The notes beneath the pieces were generated by a model, which saw only the letters and a program-made list of their open reading frames with translations, searched no databases and was not told the origin of the DNA. This document shows, piece by piece, positions 10,128 through 20,951 of a DNA stretch of 64,000 bases; positions within the stretch are counted from its first letter, which is position 1; each line of letters begins with the position of its first letter. Source of the DNA: Stropharia rugosoannulata (taxonomy: Eukaryota > Basidiomycota > Agaricomycetes > Agaricales > Strophariaceae). Position numbers and translations under genes: made by a program. The stretch spans positions 2,604,001 to 2,668,000 of the forward strand of contig JANCIK010000002.1 of NCBI GenBank assembly GCA_028532985.1, written 5' to 3'.

Positions 10128-12496
10128 GAGTGGCACAGATAATTTCGATACGTGTAAGCAGTATCCAAACGAACGTCCTGAAATTAAACAAAGTCAGATG
10201 TCTGGATGCGGACGAGAAGGAGGAGTGGCCAAGCAAGGGCTATGCAGTGAGTAGTAAGTATAATTCACAGCAGATTGAATGCATGCGCCGCTGGGCAGTG
10301 GCATCAGCGTGGCCAACGCGCGTCGAAGGATCGAGTGGCACAGTAATTTTAATCTAGCCTAGTATACGAGCGTGGATTTGGGAGGCTCGCTGTTATGTCC
10401 ATGGGGTAGAAGGTAGGTATATCATCAGAAGCGCACCGCTGCCAGGCAGTGCCAGCATCGGAGTGGCACACTGGACGTGAGTATTGAAATGGGTGGTACA
10501 ACGAGCGTGGAAGCGCAATATTTGCCCAGTGGCCCGTACCCGTGCTCGTAGGAGTGGCCAAGGTCTATGAGGAGCGTGTATTCACAGGAGAAGCGCACTG
10601 CTGTGCCAGTGACATCGGAGTGGCACACCGACTATGAGAAGTGCAGTGGTCCCCGCTCGTCTTGTTGAGTACAAGTGCCCTGACGCCAGGTCAGGTTGGC
10701 TTCAAAATAAATCCATGTGGCTGGTACCGTGTGGCTGATATGTTCTTCACCTACTTTTTAGCATCTTCATCGTCACGCGAACTGGCGCACGCCGTGCCCA
10801 TAATATCCATCCACTGCGTGAGCTATTTTTAGCACGCGCCGCGGCGCGTCTTTGAGATGTGGCACAGCAATTCACGTAAGTATGTAAGTAGTACACAAGT
10901 AACGCGACGCGCCATTACATCTATAGCTCACTCTTTCTTTCTTTAAAAGGCACACTCACAGCCTCACTCCATCAGACTCTGATTGGAATGTGCGGAATGT
11001 TCTACTCAGTTTATATGTTTCGGTATTCTAAACTTCGCGGCGTACATCGGGGCGCCTTTGGTGAGACGCTATGTCTTTTTAAAAATGGCACACAAAGGTG
11101 GAGAGCACGTACTGGCTCAGGGCTCTGAATCTCGAGAGGTACGCGAGGGACCGTAGGTAATGTACCTGTACTTGGCTGTGTGTCCATACGCCGAGGAGTT
11201 ACTTTCGATCTGCGCGCTCGTGAGGCATTGAAGCCTCGATAAGATCAACGACTCTTTCTACTTTCGTTCTCCATCTTGCTTCTTTTGTCGCTGCTTGTAC
11301 TAAGCCGCCTATCTTTATTGCGTTTCCTTTGTCTTCCCAGTCCAACCTGCCCAAAGCCCTCAGTGAACCTTTAGACTAGCAGATATCTATTAGATCCATT
11401 AGCGTGGAGCCTCCTCGCCTCTTCTGAAGTACTTGGCTATCGTCTCTCTGCTTTCTTACTGACAGACTGGGTAAATATTTACAGAGGCCTCCGTGCCACT
11501 GACTACCTCAAGTCCTCGTGCACTTTCAACGATCCGAATTCATAAGAGAGCCTATACAAGTTACTATTCGTCATCTAAGAGATCCTCATTACTGCTACTC
11601 GCTTATCACAGCAGAATTGACCGCGTCGAATCCTAGAGTAGCCCCAGCCACTCTCGAATTGGCACGAGAAATCAGACACTGACACGCTGGTCTACCCGGT
11701 CTGCGAGATCTCCATTCTTGAGTGCCTCGATTGGCACAGCAGACTAGATTATCTTCCTGGTCTCTGAGCGGCAGACGTTTCCGTGGACTTTGTTCAGAAA
11801 CGCACACATCCGAACTGCATTGACATCGGAGTGGCACCCTGACGAATGGGATTGGCTATTTTTAGTTGAGCAGCGACGTTCTTTAGTCCGCCAGCAAGCT
11901 TTGCATGCTTGCCACAAATAAGGACTTTCGATCCATAGAGGTATGAGTAAGAGTGCCCTGCCCAGCCCCCGAGTAGACACTTTTCAGGGAGATACTGTTG
12001 ATGTCAGCGTTCAATCGAGATTGATTAAGTCAAGTCTCTGCCAGTAGTACATGAATAACAGGATATTGGCCCTGCATTACTTAGTTTTCTCAAGAAACAG
12101 CTATAGAGGCTTTGTCTTTGATTGAGTGGACACATTCTATGTAAGTTCTCGAACTTGTAGTATAAAGCTGTTTCAGGATGACACCTTAGACTGGCTATGT
12201 ACTCATGCCTATCTTTGAATTGCGGGCCCTGTACATATGGAGAAGGAGCCAAATCCGTCTATGTCCATATCTGGAACGACCGCTGTATTTTGTTTCCACG
12301 ATCTTGCCAAAGGAAGTATCGAGGCATACCTAGCTAGTGCTTGGTTTAGCGCGCTCGCCTGACACGTCGAGCTTCCACCTGCTTCACCCTCTCTCAAATA
12401 ACCTCAATCACTACTATCTGACTTGCATTCTGAAGACTGGTCACTAAGTATTTCGCAAGAGCGCACCACTCGGTGGTGGTGACATCGGAGTGGCAC
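10128..12496 (+). repeat. Dispersed GACATCGGAGTGGCAC-type motif family
   Basis: GAGTGGCAC occurs at 10128, 10333, 10461, 10618, 11829 and 12488, always on the plus strand. Three of the copies (10618, 11829, 12488) share the longer string GACATCGGAGTGGCAC, and the 10461 copy has GCATCGGAGTGGCAC. Three copies follow a GCGCAC(C/T) block by 25-35 bp. In the 10461 and 10618 copies an upstream TGCCA pairs with TGGCA, giving a possible small hairpin. Confidence 0.65.
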
Positions 12497-14117
12497 CCGA
12501 TGCTGGGAAGAGTACTTGGGATACCTCCTTCAAAAACGGTAGCTTCCCCGGATGTTCATCGAAGGCGCGGTGGACGGTATGCAGAGCACGTACGCAAATG
12601 AAAGGACTTCGGGGCGCGCCGAGCTTGTGCGATTATCTCCTATCTATACTCACGCATAACATGCGTCCGTGTTTTATTAATAAAGCGGGCCAAAACTTTC
12701 ATACCATACACATACCACGTAGTGTCATTCAGGCTATTTTTTATGTCGATTAAGCAAGTGTCCCGCCGCCGATGAGAGTCTCTTTGTGTTTAGCAAGATG
12801 GGCAATCGCCCGAGGGCTGGTTTTCCCTTGCATTTGGATGTACGGTGTGCGATCGCACTGCAAGCACACCTTCCAGGAAAATTGGACATTCTCTGGCCTT
12901 ATGTTTGCGTGGTACGACTTCAGAATTATGTATACAAGATGAAAGTATTCTCTTTGCCAGCGTAGAAGATACGAAGCTAGCAGAATGGAGGCGGCGAGAG
13001 AGAGAAAACACGTTCAGGTCAACTGCCGCCAATTGAACTGGCTGACGCTAAGCTTACAGAATTCGTGAGGACATACGGTAGTCAGTGTGTTGCTGCATAA
13101 ATCATTGAAGGCGTGAACCGCACAGCTTTTAGGTCCTTCTTTACACGCGACGCCTGCGAACACAACGAAATAAGCTGCATATCCTATACAAAGACCTAAT
13201 GATTGATCCCCAGAATGTCCGATTGTAGTAAATACGTAAGATCATGGATGTACTCTCGTTTAGATAACCAACGAGGTGAGTAGGCTTGCGTATGTCTTCC
13301 CGGATCAAGTTGGACACTCTACGGAGCAGCTTGACTACTCCGATTTGGTTGTCTGCGTCGTAGTAAGTGATGGAAGGTAGTTAGATTGCAAGTGCACAAA
13401 TCTTTCAATGCCCGGTTACCTACCGATTAAGCGCATCATCGGCGGACAATATTTGGGTCACCTTGAACCTTTGGTAACTCTTAGAAGTCGAACAGCCACC
13501 AGAGTAAATTTCACGATGCTAGGAAGTGGTTGTTTCTAGAACACGGAGAGGTAACAACAATATACGGCCCATCAAGACCACGCTAGTATGATGCCATGAT
13601 TCAAGCTGTGGGGAATTAATAGCAACAATTTGACATTGACATCCGTATAGATTTGGCTCGATTCAGACTGATGGCTGTGGAGGTAATGAAAGAAACCACG
13701 AAATCCGCCGGAGTGTGTGAAGGACATATGTCATAGCCGACCCCAAGACTCGGCGCGTACTTGCGATTTACGCGCGACGGTCCGTCGGGATCTGCATCGT
13801 CTATAGGAGATTTGCAATGCCTAGTTCAACTATGAGGTGAACAATATATTTTTCCATCGTGGCATAATCTGCCTCGTTGGTCCTATTTGCGGAACCGGAC
13901 TCAGGACTCGGTGTATAAAGGGCGGCACCGTCGCCTTGCCACATCCCCCATAAGTTGTCTACTTCCCTCTTACGCTTAAACATATTTGCGTCATCTCTTC
14001 TGTCTTCAATGGACTTCACTAGCTGTAAGAGGTCTCCCTTCTACTTGTGAACAGTCGTTCACCTCATTTCATCTAGCCCAAATCGCCTTCAATAGCGAGG
14101 CCACACCTCTAAGCACT

Positions 14118-14771
14118 ATGCATTTCGACCCATACTTTTTGGAGCTATCCCCCACCGCGTCCACATCCCATTCTGAGGCACCTATAGTACCTTCATCCAA
14201 CGAAAAAACAACAAAAATTAAACGACCTTCAAACTGCTTCATGTTATTCAGAAGCGACTATATACGAGCACACAGGCTTGATGGACACTGTAAGAAACAG
14301 CCCGAACTGAGCAAGAAAGCCGCAGACGTCTGGCGCTCGATGAGTGACCAGGAGAAGCTCTACTATAGGCTTTTTGCAGAAGAGACGAAGAGGGAGCATA
14401 GTGTCCGGCACCCTGACTACCAGTTCAAGCCGGAAAGGCGGCGAAAGAATAGTGGTCATTATCGCTCGAAGAAAGCGCGGCATCCTCGATCAGTTTCAAG
14501 AGCGACCTCTTCTGCCAGTGGAAGTGGCATGGACAACACTGCCACTTACCTCCCATCGGACGTTGCGGGTCCACCGAGCCCCGTCCTATTCGACTTCACG
14601 ACAGACTCTTTCACAGACCCCCTCAATGATATAATTTTTCCAGAGCTATTTGATGGGTCTATGCCCGATTATTTGGCGTCGACAAATTATTGGCCGAGTA
14701 GTGGTAATACTTACTTGAACGATGGAGGAGGAGGAGTGGCACCGTCTGCCAACGCTTACTATTGGAGTTAG
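14118..14771 (+). CDS. HMG-box transcription factor (MATA_HMG type)
   Basis: Single-exon gene of 217 residues for a probable sequence-specific DNA-binding protein in the nucleus. The HMG box covers about residues 34-105: KIKRPSNCFMLFRSDY, then LSKKAADVWRSMSDQEKLYY, then EETKREHSVRHPDYQFKPER. The RPxNxFMLFR and HPDYQFKPRR signatures are those of fungal mating-type-like and Ste11-like regulators. A basic tail (RRRKNSGHYRSKKARH) may extend DNA contacts. The C-terminal half is acidic and aromatic, as in activation regions. An in-frame codon at 13986 would add 44 residues without family resemblance, so I chose 14118. I see no pheromone, receptor or homeodomain genes nearby, so this is not clearly a mating locus. 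Confidence 0.85.
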   Translation: MHFDPYFLELSPTASTSHSEAPIVPSSNEKTTKIKRPSNCFMLFRSDYIRAHRLDGHCKKQPELSKKAADVWRSMSDQEKLYYRLFAEETKREHSVRHPDYQFKPERRRKNSGHYRSKKARHPRSVSRATSSASGSGMDNTATYLPSDVAGPPSPVLFDFTTDSFTDPLNDIIFPELFDGSMPDYLASTNYWPSSGNTYLNDGGGGVAPSANAYYWS

Positions 14772-14903
14772 CGTAATCCACTTCAAAAAGACCTGCTACA
14801 GCCATGTTTAAGCACCCCATAGCCTACATTACCACTAATTGCGCTACTACGAGGACGATGCAAGTACTTAAGTACCTATTTATAGATGGTGAACATCATA
14901 CAA

Positions 14904-15672
14904 TCATATCTTTGAATTGACCCGTTGCGAGCCGGGTGCCGTGATGATTGCCACCAGCCTCTGGAACTTGTCATCCAGCGACAACAGCTGGTTCTGCAAT
15001 TCTGCCGGGTTCTTCCCCTCTGGAAGGCTCATTACAGAAGATGGAAGCTGATACTGAACTATTGTCCCCGCTCCGTCCGGCTTTTCTATAACAAGCAACC
15101 GCGGCGGGATGCTATATGCTGCACGGGGATTGTACCGTAGGACGATCTGAGCGATGAGAGGGTTCCCAATTGTGTAGGCGACTACCGAAGGGGGTGTGGA
15201 CTTCCTCGGCTCATTGAAGAACTTCAAAAGCCTTCCCTGCTGATACTCGGTAAAGTGTCTGCCACATAAAGAAAAAATTATGTCTGTCAGTATTATTTCC
15301 CTCGTGCTAGTATGGTATGAGCGCGACTCACAAGAAGCCGCTGTTCCCGATTGTGCCGTTGACGACTCTCTCGAGCTCTTCCCGGCTAGTCGCGTCTCTT
15401 ATCTGCTGAGCAACATTCTCTGAACCCGCTTTGTTTACCTCGATGTCGAGCCGCGCAATAACTTCCTTGAACGGCACGGTTGTGTCGCGTTCAATGATCT
15501 TGATCGTTAAGTCTGATGATCGCTGTACGTGGCCAGAGGACACTGTATTGCCGGATATATCCTCTGTGGTGTGGGTTTTTGGTGAATGCGGACTGCACTG
15601 GGAGTTTGCTTTCAACTTGGGGCATTTAAATATTTTTTGTGGCCTTCTCCAGCTGCCGCTTTTAAAGAGCAC
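14904..15672 (-). CDS. DUF302 (TT1751-like) domain protein
   Basis: Two exons joined by an intron at about 15255-15331 (donor GTGAGT, acceptor GGCAG). The first exon carries VPFKEVIARLDIEV, the usual start of a DUF302-type fold. The second carries GNPLIAQIVLRY, PPRLLVIEKPDGAGT and VQYQLPSSVM, closely matching fungal DUF302-like proteins of about 170-200 residues. The biochemical role of the family is unknown. The first 50 residues of the open frame look unlike the family, so the true start may be downstream or in another exon. The stop is at 14904-14906. Confidence 0.65.
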
Positions 15673-17135
15673 GTTAGAACAAGGTTGCGATTCTCAGGCA
15701 CTAGATAGTGACGTACTTCGTATGCACACTTGGCTCATGAAGTTAAGTTTACATAGAAGATTTACTTGGAAGCCCTACAATGATATTGATGTTCAATGGC
15801 CCCGCCCCCACTGATGCGAGTTTGTAGGAAAAATGGAACATTCCGTGATGCTCCAAAGGCATCCCCCGGGCATTTGAAAAATGGCACCAGAAGTAGACGA
15901 GCCATTAGTCCCGTCTTTCGCCCTCACATCCATCGGGCGTCGTTGGCAGCTATCGTTCGCACATAGCTTTGCAATTTTTCTTTACCCACCCACCCGCTTT
16001 CCAGTGCTTGGCTCTTCAGTCTGTTTCGGCACGTCCTCGCCGCAAGCGTTGGTTCCAGGCGCTCAGGTCGTCTCGGGCACGTTGACTGCAGTTCTGCCTC
16101 CAAAGTCACCGTGAGAATTCGGCACCGCTCCGGCACGCTCGCCGGGCACCCACTGCGCAGACCCATTGGCTCACGCGCGCCGCCGATCCCAAGCCCGAGC
16201 AACTCCCCAGTCAAACGATAACACGTTTATCCGTGCACTTTCCAGAACTAGAGTCCCTTGTCTTTTCACCCACTTCTGCACTTCCTTGGCATTAGAGTGA
16301 TGCTCAGCTTATCTTATACATATGTTTCAATAGGTCGGAAATATATCAAACTATTTGAAATCTATTCTTCCTTTTCATTGACCACATGTGATTTATTGCT
16401 TTCTTTTACTGTCCATATGAACATACATCTATTGCGAGCGATTCAAATCTGTTACAATCTAGTAGCCAGTTTAATAAAATCTATTCCCATATATTCCCAC
16501 CTATTCTTTTACATATGCCACTCATTTCCACTCGGGTGCATCGCCCATACTAGTAGACCAGAATTTGAAACCCAAGAAAGCACCAGAAGAGCCAGGAGAG
16601 TAGTTGCATACAGCAGCCAAGGTCCAGAGAAACAAAAGAGCTGTGAAGTACCTATTCAGAGCAAGCAGCGAGCAGACAGTCGAAGCTGGTCAATGAGGGG
16701 CAAGTGAAAAGCATGAGCATCCTAGAGGTATAGGTGTAGTCCGGTTCTTTAAGCAAGGTCAATGACTATCACAGGTGACAGCAATATTAGATACGCACCC
16801 TTTAATGTCTACTATCGCCCTTACCGTCTGCAATGGTTTTATGTGGTAAGGGCGGGGTACATATCACAATGGGGCCCTGGGGGGTTGCTCGAGTCCAACA
16901 TTCCGAGGCGAGTGCTCCTGGCAACCTAAGAGCGGACGTTGAATCTGAGATGGAAATGTCACGTACATGACGTTTTCCCCACCGGACAGACATGGAGGGG
17001 CGGACTCTCGATTTCCGGAACATTTACCTCTCAAGCACCATGAACTTGGACGCTGAATATATCCCCACTGGTAATTGCAGTTATTGCAGTAATGCCGACA
17101 CAACACCCTCTCAATGCAAGCAATAGGGATCAAAA
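15673..17135. other. Intergenic region with one dispersed repeat copy
   Basis: Apart from the 60-bp repeat at about 15754-15813, I see nothing supportable. 16260-16560 is AT-rich and its 149-codon open frame looks accidental. The N-terminal part of the HNH relic could begin in 16900-17135, but I cannot trace it. Confidence 0.5.
15754..15813 (+). repeat. 60-bp dispersed repeat, copy 1
   Basis: Shares TTGGAAGCC, CAATGAT and AATGGCCCCGCCCC with the copy at 18430-18486. The local translation (WKPYNDIDVQWPRP) parallels WKPCNDV-stop-WPRP in copy 2, so it may be remnant coding sequence. Confidence 0.7.
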
Positions 17136-18274
17136 ATGACAGAGGCGGCCAAGAAGCGCGTAGACAAAAAAGCAGAGAGCAAAGGTTGTCTAATCGAGAA
17201 TGTGTCCATGGCTAGCGATGTCCCGCATGTCCACTGCTTGGCCAGGTCGACCGACAGCGATACTGTGAGTCATTCCTATTATATATCAGCATCTAATATA
17301 ATTCCATATTGTAGCTTGACAAACTCGAATTCATTTGGGGGATGAAGCGAGGTCTTTGAATGTTGACACTCGTTACAATGTTATGCGTCGTATGCTTCGT
17401 CTCCACTGTCTGCATCTTCTTACTCATCCCCGTCTAGTAGGGGCCAAATTCCATACGTATTTTGACCAAAAACAATGGTTGCTTCTGCCAGACCCCCAGG
17501 TTGTCGAGGCATTTTATGATTTGAAAGATAAACGCGGGATTCCTGAAAAAGTGAGTACCTTGCTTAAAATACTTCTCATTTAGTTAGTCTTCTTGATAGT
17601 GCGAAACTTATAACTACACCCTCATAGCTCACCCGGAGCTGTGGCGCATTCCAATTTATAGGCAAATCCGACCATCAGATACAGTACCATCCGCTGAATA
17701 CTTTCAACACTATTCCCATCCTTATCATAACTTCCCTTCGATAACGTCTCATGTTAAGCCTGAATTTGTAATCTGCAATGCTGGACCCAAACTTAAAGAC
17801 ATACCTCCGTGGCTAAAGGCTCATCCAACCCACTTTGTACATCTTGGTATGGTTCAGGCTATCTGGAATGCATGGGATGCTGTGATACCAACAGATGACC
17901 TTATGGGATCGACACCGGAAGATGATCAATCCGACATCGCTGATGACAACAGTGAAATGACTAGAGAGCTCCGTCGTGGTCCTCGGCCTGCAAAGCGCAA
18001 GCAATCTCGCGGTGGCTCACCCACGTCACACAGATCAAAGAATTCAAAGCAGCGGAGCCTCGTTGATGACGGTACCTGGCTTGATAGCAAAACCTTACAT
18101 GAACTCGATCAACAATTTCCCTCGCCATCAAAGCAGTCAGTCGACAAAACGCCCATCATCATGGACTGGCTCAGTAACATAGAAAATACAAAAGACCTTA
18201 TTGCTATGAATGATTGTGATAAAGCAGATGACACCTGCGGCACAGTTGTTGAGGAAGGCATGGCTTTGGGTTAG
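17136..18274 (+). pseudogene. HNH-endonuclease-like protein, frameshifted
   Basis: Resembles the multicopy HNH-type proteins found in Agaricomycete genomes (role unknown, possibly mobile or defence-related). Exon 1 reads VPHVHCLARSTDSDT and is followed by an intron at about 17266-17313. Exon 2 reads LDKLEFIWGMKRG, then the frame shifts near 17350 to SLNVDTRYNV. A GTATGC..CTAG intron gives MRLGAKFHTYFDQKQWLL, and another follows RGIPEK. The last exon (about 17610-18274) reads IYRQIRPSD, NFPSITSHVKPEFVICNAG and a Lys/Ser-rich tail. The conserved H, D/N and W positions of this family are visible, but the one-base shift means no full product can be made unless it is a sequencing error. The N-terminal region typical of the family is not recognisable upstream. 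Confidence 0.6.
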
Positions 18275-18785
18275 GCTTTTCGTGCTATATCATGTGTTAC
18301 ATTTGTATTCTTTTACTTTAGACATTCAACAAGAGATGCTTTATACTCGGGGAAATTTTCAAGAGGGGCAGTGCAAGGTCTTGAAATATGTGGTGTGTAC
18401 GAGATTGGTACGAGAGATGAAAGGCTTTTTACATAAAAGATCTATTTGGAAGCCTTGCAATGATGTTTAATGGCCCCGCCCCGACGGCACTGTCCAACTT
18501 ATGACTAATTTGTTGAATTTCATTCCAATTTCTACGCACCCTGTACGCTGAATTACACAGAAGAAACTCGCACAGTGCCTATGATAAGGCTCGGGCATGG
18601 TTTCACTCCCCGAGGTGAAATGCGCATTATTCCATTGTTGATGGCGTCATGATAGCACTTAATGACTATTATTACCTCCTAGGATGGATAAGTCGCCGAT
18701 ACATTCCTGAAGACGACTTGAGCCTGAACTTCTTTCCTAAAATGTTACAGATATTTACAGCATTTATACGCAGTTAACAGACAAG
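18275..18785. other. Convergent intergenic region
   Basis: Holds the 3' end of the HNH relic and repeat copy 2. Nothing else is supportable. Confidence 0.5.
18430..18486 (+). repeat. 60-bp dispersed repeat, copy 2
   Basis: Second copy of the repeat at 15754-15813, in the same orientation, about 155 bp past the HNH relic stop. It lacks six bases relative to copy 1 and has TAA where copy 1 has CAA. Confidence 0.7.
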
Positions 18786-20610
18786 TTATGGGGCCGGCAA
18801 TATGGGGAACCACTTGTTGAAGATATTATCAGGGTCGTAACGTTTCTTGATAGCTTGGAGTTTGGGATAGTTCTCTCCGAAAACAATCTTGGCCCGGTCT
18901 TGCACGAGTTTCACCTGAGTCTGGGCTTCTGGGTCTAATGAAACACCACCAGTCAATACTGCATTAAATTTTGGAGACGGAAGAAAAAATACCATAGTTG
19001 CTATAGCCCGCACTCTCCGAAACCGTCATATCAGACTGTGCACTTGTAATGAGGTCGGCAATCCTATGAGAAAGCGCCCGTGCCTCCTCGGTGAAGTCGC
19101 CTTGTTGTCCATCCCAGCTTATGTTGACAAGGACATTGTTTACCATCTCTCTGCGGAATGCAGTAGCATTTTGAGGCACGGCGTTCACCTTGTCAAGGGG
19201 GAAGTATTCGTAAAATACCCCACCCTGGAACTTTCCGGTCTTAATGGCCTCAATGGCCATGTCGTGAGCTTTTCCGACATACGAAAAGTGTGGGTTTTTA
19301 TTGGCTACACCCTTCCAGTAGACCGCTCTACCGTGTTTGGCTGCGGGGTTCTGCGGGACTTCAGCTTAATGACATGTGCTAAGCTCATAAAATGAGGGAA
19401 TTACCTGAAGCGCATTCAACTTTTCATAGGGAATGTCCCCGGTCAAATCCGCCAAAGGACCTAGAAAAGAGGCGGATCACCTCAGGTTAGCGTATTTTCA
19501 GCGGACCACATGTTTAGATTTTTATATACCAATGTCAAGGAAGCTTTTGAATTTTTGCCTTCCTTCTGCTTCGGGTCCATTGAAAAAGATGCAAAGTATA
19601 ACAACAGGCTGTTCAGACAAACATTCAATGATCAGCAGCTAAACGCATCGACGAACGATCCTACATACAGCGCCATCTGGACTAACAGAACAAATTTTAA
19701 GCATGCCTTCATGCTCACTGACATTTGACCACCACGTATTGGTGGCGTTGACAATGCTTTCGAGGGCAGAAGCAGGGTAAATGAGCAGACCTCCGTAGAC
19801 CGTCGGGCGTTGAGGATGCAGCTGGAGAATGAACTCGGTGACCACGCCGAAGTTTCCACCTGCACCGCGAATGGCGAAGTACAAATCTTGATTCTCGTCG
19901 TTGTTTGCGGTCAAGATTTTGCCGTCAGCGGTTACCACAGTTGCCTATTTCATGAGATTTTCTCGATATCAGTCGCCGACTTTAAAGAAAATAGATATAC
20001 GCGTACCTGGACCAAGTTGTCGATGGCCAAACCGTGAGCGCCGGTAAGCCACCCGTACCCACCGCCCAGTACGAGTCTAACGCATGGATAAGTAAAATAC
20101 CAACTAGCCAAAATATTCAAATACTGACCCTCCAACACCAGTCTATGCGTGGAACACATCCGGACTACTGTCAGCCAAAGGCTAGAGTGCAAAATAAGAT
20201 AAAAATAAACGAACGTGGTTGACAGTCCCGCCAACAGTCGCCAATCCATGTTTGATGCACTCCACATCAACGGTCTCCCAAATAGCGCCGCCGCCGACGT
20301 AGCCAAGCTTCTTAGCAGGATCAACAGTGACGCCGTTCATGTAGCGGTTCAGGTCGATTACCAGGCCCTCGCTGGACGAAGCGCCGCCGACGTTGTGCCC
20401 ACCACCACGCACAGCGACGGGAAGGCCGTTTTCACGAGCAAATCGAAGCGCTGACACAACGTCATCGTTGTCCTTAACGAGTACTACAACCTGAGCATGG
20501 CGCTCAGCATTCGAGGCCCAGCGCGCAATAGCTTGCGTGTAGCCCGCGTCTGACGGTGTGAGGACGTCTCCTTTGAGTGTCTGAGCGAGTGCTGCGATGT
20601 TCACTGCCAT
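18786..20610 (-). CDS. FAD-linked oxidase, BBE / 6-hydroxynicotine-oxidase-like
   Basis: Several exons code for a PCMH-type FAD-binding oxidoreductase of about 450-480 residues. The FAD-binding domain reads VVVLVKDNDDVVSALRFA, then AVRGGGHNVGG with the histidine that usually binds FAD covalently, then GLVIDLNRY and VGGGAIWETVD. The substrate domain reads GGGYGWLTGAHGLAIDN, AIRGAGGNFGVVTEF and YEYFPLD. The C-terminal BBE segment reads KKRYDPDNIFNKWFP. The family oxidises diverse alcohols, sugars and alkaloids with O2; the substrate here is unknown. I start at 20610 because its N-terminus fits the family; an in-frame start at 20658 would add 16 residues. No secretion signal is obvious. No clear biosynthetic partner genes lie next to it. 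Confidence 0.88.
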
Positions 20611-20951
20611 GGGGGAAGAGTTGATGGGGTCAAATGGTGTATCTTGAGTGTTATGCAATTTAAGGGAAAGCTTTATCCCACAGAGATCGATGGGTATAAT
20701 TTATCTTGTGAGTATTCATCTGTTTCGCCAGAAGCTCCCCGGGATACACGGTGATTCGTTGAGCACTCATTTGCAGATGACGAAGGAAGAACACGGTGTG
20801 AACATAGTGTGTCCGGGTCACAGGGCGCAGAAGATCCTGCACCAGGCGCTTTCCCATGTACTGGTGTTATATACCTCTCTAGGTTAAGTTCATTCTCTTC
20901 ATCAACTTAGATTATTACACAATTCTTATTTATATCTATTGTACTACGCGT

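Larger units (their letters stand above)
8300..14117. other. Gene-poor, repeat-rich interval
   Basis: I find no supportable protein gene in these 5.8 kb. Open frames are short, mostly antisense pairs, and match no family I know. The interval holds a CTTT microsatellite just after SUA5 (about 8307-8325), CA/GCAC runs near 9190-9210, a GTGCA repeat near 9340-9375, two pairs of imperfect direct repeats at 9.65-9.95 kb, and at least six plus-strand copies of a GAGTGGCAC motif between 10.1 and 12.5 kb. It reads like decayed mobile or duplicated DNA. Confidence 0.6.

Noticed and set aside
14734..14742. Seventh GAGTGGCAC match inside the HMG-box gene
   Set aside because: Flanks differ from the array copies and it sits in a GGA-repeat coding stretch, so it is probably chance.
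14118..14771. HMG-box gene as part of a mating-type locus
   Set aside because: No homeodomain, pheromone or pheromone-receptor gene lies nearby; Agaricomycete mating loci use those, so the HMG box alone is insufficient.
16258..16707. 149-codon plus-strand open frame with hydrophobic runs
   Set aside because: AT-rich sequence gives Phe/Leu/Ile-rich translation by chance; no domain, no splice-supported extension.
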